Assembly (NCBI RefSeq): GCF_000378125.1
Contig: NZ_KB899241.1
Location: forward strand, 843,652 to 907,651
Direction: 5' to 3'
DNA: 64,000 nt
Source of the DNA: Rudaea cellulosilytica DSM 22992
GTDB lineage: Bacteria; Pseudomonadota; Gammaproteobacteria; Xanthomonadales; Rhodanobacteraceae
Shown here: positions 61,231 through 64,000 of the stretch, one piece after another
How positions within the stretch are numbered: position 1 is the stretch's first letter
Layout of the letters: each line of letters opens with the position of its first letter
Program-made: the position numbers and the translations under genes
Notes under the pieces: model-generated
Told to the model about the DNA's origin: nothing
Seen by the model: the letters and a program-made list of their open reading frames with translations, nothing else
The model's database searches: none

Positions 61231-62712
61231 ATGAAAACCGTTTATCGCGCTGTGGCGCTGATCTTGGCATTGACTGGCTTTGCATGGGTGTCCCCCTGCA
61301 CGGCGGACAACACGACCACGATCTATGAGTTCCAGGGGGGTGACGATGGAACGTGGCCATACGCCGGCCTGCTCGAACACAACGGCGAATTCTATGGCAC
61401 GACATGGAAGGGGGGCACCGACGACCTTGGAACGATTTTCAAGCTGACACCGCCGGCCAATGGCCAGGGCGCGTGGACGAAAACCGTACTGTATGACTTC
61501 CATGGCCACAGCTTGTTCGGCCTCACCGACGACGGTGCCCATCCCTGGGCCGGCCTGATCTGGGACGGCAACGAAGGCAAGTTCTACGGCACGACAAATC
61601 AAGGCGGCTGGTGGGGCTGGGGGACGGTTTTCGTGTTAATACCGCCCGTCAACCCCTTGGATGGTTGGGTGGAATACCCGATCCACGACTTCTGCTCGTT
61701 GTCGCACTGCAACGACGGCACCTATCCCCAGGCCAGCCTGCTAGTTGGCGCCGACGGCGCGCTTTACGGAACGACCTCGGAGGGCGGCCCCTACACGGGA
61801 AACGGTTACGGGACGGTTTTCAAACTAACACGCGACCCCGTCCTGGATTATCAATGGACTTATGCCGTGATTTATAACTTCTGCAGCAGCGGATACCACT
61901 GCCTTGACGGCTACCATCCCGTGGCTGAGCTGATTGCCGATAAACAAGGCGCGCTGTATGGCACTGCGGAATATGGCGGTAACGGTAGCCTCGATGCGGG
62001 AATCGCTTTCAAGCTGACGCCGCCGGCGGCGGGCGCGGGCCTTTGGACACAGACCGTGCTCCATAATTTTTGCTCCAACGAATTCCTTGGACATTGCAAT
62101 GACGGCCTCTACCCCGCATCCGCCCTGGTCTTCGATACGCAGGGCAACCTCTACGGCACGACCGTAACCGGTGGGGTATGCCACGACCCATACGGCACCT
62201 GCGGTGGCACAGTCTTCAAGCTGACCCCGCCCGGGAATGGCACAACAGGCTGGACAGAGAGCGTGACCCATAGCTTTACCAGTGGGCTCCGCGGCAACGC
62301 CCCGGCTGCTGCCTTGATCGTCGACTCGCAAAACAACCTTTACGGTACGACCCAATTTGGTGGGCCCGTAATCGCCCCCGGCGACACCGGGCCGGGCTGG
62401 GGTACGGTTTTCAAGTTTGGACCGCCGCACTCGGACGGAACTCACAGGACCCTTACCGTGCTCACGAACTTCATCACCAGCAAGAACAACAGTCCCGCCG
62501 GCCCCGTGACCCTCTACCAGGGTGCGCTCTATGGAACGACGGCATACGGTGGATCTGGCAACTGTCTCAACGCCGCGGTCCCCGCACTTGGCTGCGGGTC
62601 AATCTTCCAAGTTTCGTTGGGCGTAGGCGCACCCACACCGACCGGAGGCGGCCGTTTGAGCGAGCCGCATGGCAGCGGTGACGATGGCGTCCCTGCCGCG
62701 CCGACGGACTAA
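61231..62712 (+). CDS. Exported TIGR03803-type repeat (GloVer-like) protein
   Basis: ATG 61231 follows AGGGGAAATC; the longer frame is not needed. 493 residues. Signal peptide about 1-26 (VSPCTADN). The whole mature part is made of about eight repeats of 45-55 residues with the pattern YGTTxxGGxxGxGTVFKLTPP and DGxxPxAGL, the mark of the Gloeo/Verruco (TIGR03803) repeat. A beta-propeller-like fold, function unknown. The last residues (GGGRLSEPHGSGDD) are a short hydrophilic end without an anchor, unlike the other surface proteins here. Confidence 0.87.
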   Translation: MKTVYRAVALILALTGFAWVSPCTADNTTTIYEFQGGDDGTWPYAGLLEHNGEFYGTTWKGGTDDLGTIFKLTPPANGQGAWTKTVLYDFHGHSLFGLTDDGAHPWAGLIWDGNEGKFYGTTNQGGWWGWGTVFVLIPPVNPLDGWVEYPIHDFCSLSHCNDGTYPQASLLVGADGALYGTTSEGGPYTGNGYGTVFKLTRDPVLDYQWTYAVIYNFCSSGYHCLDGYHPVAELIADKQGALYGTAEYGGNGSLDAGIAFKLTPPAAGAGLWTQTVLHNFCSNEFLGHCNDGLYPASALVFDTQGNLYGTTVTGGVCHDPYGTCGGTVFKLTPPGNGTTGWTESVTHSFTSGLRGNAPAAALIVDSQNNLYGTTQFGGPVIAPGDTGPGWGTVFKFGPPHSDGTHRTLTVLTNFITSKNNSPAGPVTLYQGALYGTTAYGGSGNCLNAAVPALGCGSIFQVSLGVGAPTPTGGGRLSEPHGSGDDGVPAAPTD

Positions 62713-62787
62713 CGGCTGGATCGTGCAAAATCCCAGCATCAGCGAACGCAATGCGCATGGATCCACGTGGAGGTGACTGCGAGCCTT

Positions 62788-63063
62788 ATGTGCCGGAACA
62801 TCAAGACACTTTTCAACTTCGACCCGCCCGCGACCGACGCCGAAGTGCACGATGCCGCGTTGCAGTTCGTACGCAAGCTCAGCGGCTTCAACGCGCCGTC
62901 GAAAGTGAATCAGGCCGTGTTCGATCGTGCGGTCGCGGATGTCAGCGCCGTGGCGCGCAGCCTGATCGACTCGCTCGTGACCACGGCCGATCCGCGCAAT
63001 CGCGAAATCGAAGTGGCGCGGGCGCGCGAGCGCAACAAGATGCGGTTCGCATTGCCGCGCTAG
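62788..63063 (+). CDS. DUF2277 family protein
   Basis: ATG 62788 starts MCRNIKTLFNFDPPATDAEV, the invariant beginning of DUF2277; earlier in-frame codons only extend it. About 91 residues ending ERNKMRFALPR. GGAGGTG lies 13 bases upstream. Function unknown. Confidence 0.9.
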   Translation: MCRNIKTLFNFDPPATDAEVHDAALQFVRKLSGFNAPSKVNQAVFDRAVADVSAVARSLIDSLVTTADPRNREIEVARARERNKMRFALPR

Positions 63064-63075
63064 AACAGCCGGCGC

Positions 63076-63801
63076 TCAGGCCGCGATCGCGCCCTGCCAG
63101 CCGAAGCGCTCCGCCACACGCTGCCATACTTCATCGGGCTTGGCGACCAGCACCACGCGCGCGCCCGACGCCGGATGCGCAAACTCCAGCCGCCACGCAT
63201 GCAGCAACATGCGATGCATGCTGAAGTGGATGCGCCAAAGGCGATTGTGATCGCCGCGGCCGTGGCTCGTATCGCCGACGATGTGGTGTGAGATATGGTG
63301 GAAATGCTTGCGGATCTGCCGATAGCGCCCGGTCTCGGGTGACGCTTCGACGAGCGCGTAACGCTGCTCGGGATAGCGGCCCATCTCGATCGGCACCGTC
63401 GTCGTGGCGAGCGTGCGCCAGCGCGTCAGCGCCGGCTTGCGTGGACCGTGCTCGCGCACACCGGGCAGCGAATAGTCGATCTCGCCTGCGGCCGCCGGCC
63501 AACCGCGCACGACGGCAAGGTATTTCTTCGTTACCTCGCGCGCCATGAACGCGCGGCCGAGCTCGCCGGCGATTTCACGCGATTTGGCCAGCAACAACAC
63601 GCCCGAGGTCGCGCGATCGAGACGATGAGCGAGATACAAGTTCGCGCCGACCTGCTCCTTGATCCGCTCGAGCAGGAAATCGGTTTCGTCACTGGCGATC
63701 TTGCTCTTGTGCACGAGCAACCCGGCAGGCTTGTTGACCGCCAGCAGTTCTCCATCCTCGTAAAGAATTTCGATGGCGCTTTCCGAACTTGTTCGAGTCA
63801 T
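63076..63801 (-). CDS. truC: RluA-type pseudouridine synthase, TruC-like
   Basis: Start set at 63801 (MTRTSSESAIEILYED), one base after the stop of the preceding gene. 241 residues. VNKPAGLLVHKSKIASDE (about 22-39), catalytic Asp in LYLAHRLDRATSGVLLLAK (about 60-78, HRLDRxTSG), and ETGRYRQIRKHFHHISHHIVGDTSHGRGDHN (about 160-190) mark the TruC group, which modifies U65 in tRNA-Ile and tRNA-Asp. Cytoplasmic. Overlap-close arrangement with the DUF6624-like gene indicates one operon. Confidence 0.92.
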   Translation of the reverse strand: MTRTSSESAIEILYEDGELLAVNKPAGLLVHKSKIASDETDFLLERIKEQVGANLYLAHRLDRATSGVLLLAKSREIAGELGRAFMAREVTKKYLAVVRGWPAAAGEIDYSLPGVREHGPRKPALTRWRTLATTTVPIEMGRYPEQRYALVEASPETGRYRQIRKHFHHISHHIVGDTSHGRGDHNRLWRIHFSMHRMLLHAWRLEFAHPASGARVVLVAKPDEVWQRVAERFGWQGAIAA

Positions 63802-63802
63802 T

Positions 63803-64000
63803 TCACGGCGTGTGATACATCTGCGCGAGCACGCAACGATAGGCAGCAATCGGCATCATGTCCATGTCGGCGCGGCGCTCGTCGAGATGTTCGGCATCCT
63901 CAACCGGTTCCATCTGCATCGTTCCGCCGGCTTGCGTGAACTGGGTGCCGTAACGCTGCGGTTTGTGTTGGCCCATGACAAGCACCCGGTCGAGCAACAA
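63803..64000 (-). CDS. DUF6624-like protein, 5' end outside window
   Basis: The last 65 codons only; the reading frame is open to the window edge. LLDRVLVMGQHKPQRYGTQF and PVEDAEHLDERRADMDMMPI match the C-terminal end of DUF6624-type proteins (KPQRYGTQF, PIED...VDERR). The stop lies one base before the pseudouridine synthase start, so the two are cotranscribed. Function unknown. Confidence 0.7.
   Translation of the reverse strand: MLLDRVLVMGQHKPQRYGTQFTQAGGTMQMEPVEDAEHLDERRADMDMMPIAAYRCVLAQMYHTP

Noticed and set aside
60937-61602. Minus-strand open frame over the 60.6-61.2 kb gap and the repeat protein
   Set aside because: It overlaps the well-supported exported repeat protein and has no recognisable motif; no ribosome site.

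Overview
The window is GC-rich, densely coded chromosomal DNA from a gammaproteobacterium. The closest fit is the Xanthomonadales/Lysobacterales group (Rhodanobacteraceae-like). That placement is inferred from the gene mix (YajQ, a TruC-type pseudouridine synthase, DUF2277, a TIGR03803-type repeat protein and secreted proteins with IPTL-like C-terminal anchors) and was not computed.

Layout. 0-2.5 kb: a beta-propeller sensor kinase, cut by the window edge, and its LuxR-type response regulator. 2.7-6.8 kb: three secreted or surface proteins (one with a collagen-like stretch, two with C-terminal anchor signals) and a membrane protein, in tightly packed, partly overlapping genes. 7-8.4 kb: a secreted thioredoxin-fold protein. 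8.5-27.7 kb: a zone of small regulator-enzyme modules (LysR, TetR, AraC and ArsR regulators beside short-chain dehydrogenases, an aldo/keto reductase, a zinc-free MDR reductase, esterase and dehalogenase-like hydrolases, SRPBCC, SnoaL-like and AhpD-like proteins). Several of these promoters carry clear palindromic operators, and broken gene pieces lie between modules. 28-34.3 kb: a TetR-controlled RND efflux operon (adaptor and pump), a wrecked outer-membrane-factor gene and a small secreted protein; three 24-bp sites of the form GTGACTA-N10-TRGTCAC tie them into one regulon.

34.3-54.8 kb is accessory DNA: an AT-rich relic, a tyrosinase paired with a discoidin-domain protein, a 1319-residue surface protein with six near-identical Ig-like repeats, unknown proteins and lipoproteins, a Hen1-Pnkp RNA-repair operon, a truncated serine recombinase, and a membrane protein next to a caspase-like protein. 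Two kinds of direct repeat bracket parts of this stretch: a 212-bp element holding a decayed SEC-C zinc-finger gene tail, and a 218-bp element with iterated ACAGGGAA. The stretch ends exactly at the 3' end of a tRNA gene.

That tRNA gene (54830-55141, minus strand) is tRNA-Ile(CAU), interrupted directly after the anticodon by a 236-nt group I intron of the Azoarcus type. This is the clearest unusual element here. The sequence flanking the tRNA 3' end has a diverged second copy near 43.3-43.5 kb, which suggests that the 11 kb between them is an island inserted at the tRNA.

55.2-64 kb returns to ordinary chromosome: a sorbosone-dehydrogenase-like protein, a 1157-residue membrane-anchored ankyrin protein, YajQ, a TIGR03803-type repeat protein, DUF2277, TruC-like pseudouridine synthase and the end of a DUF6624-like gene.

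All family names come from reading motifs by eye; no database search was possible.
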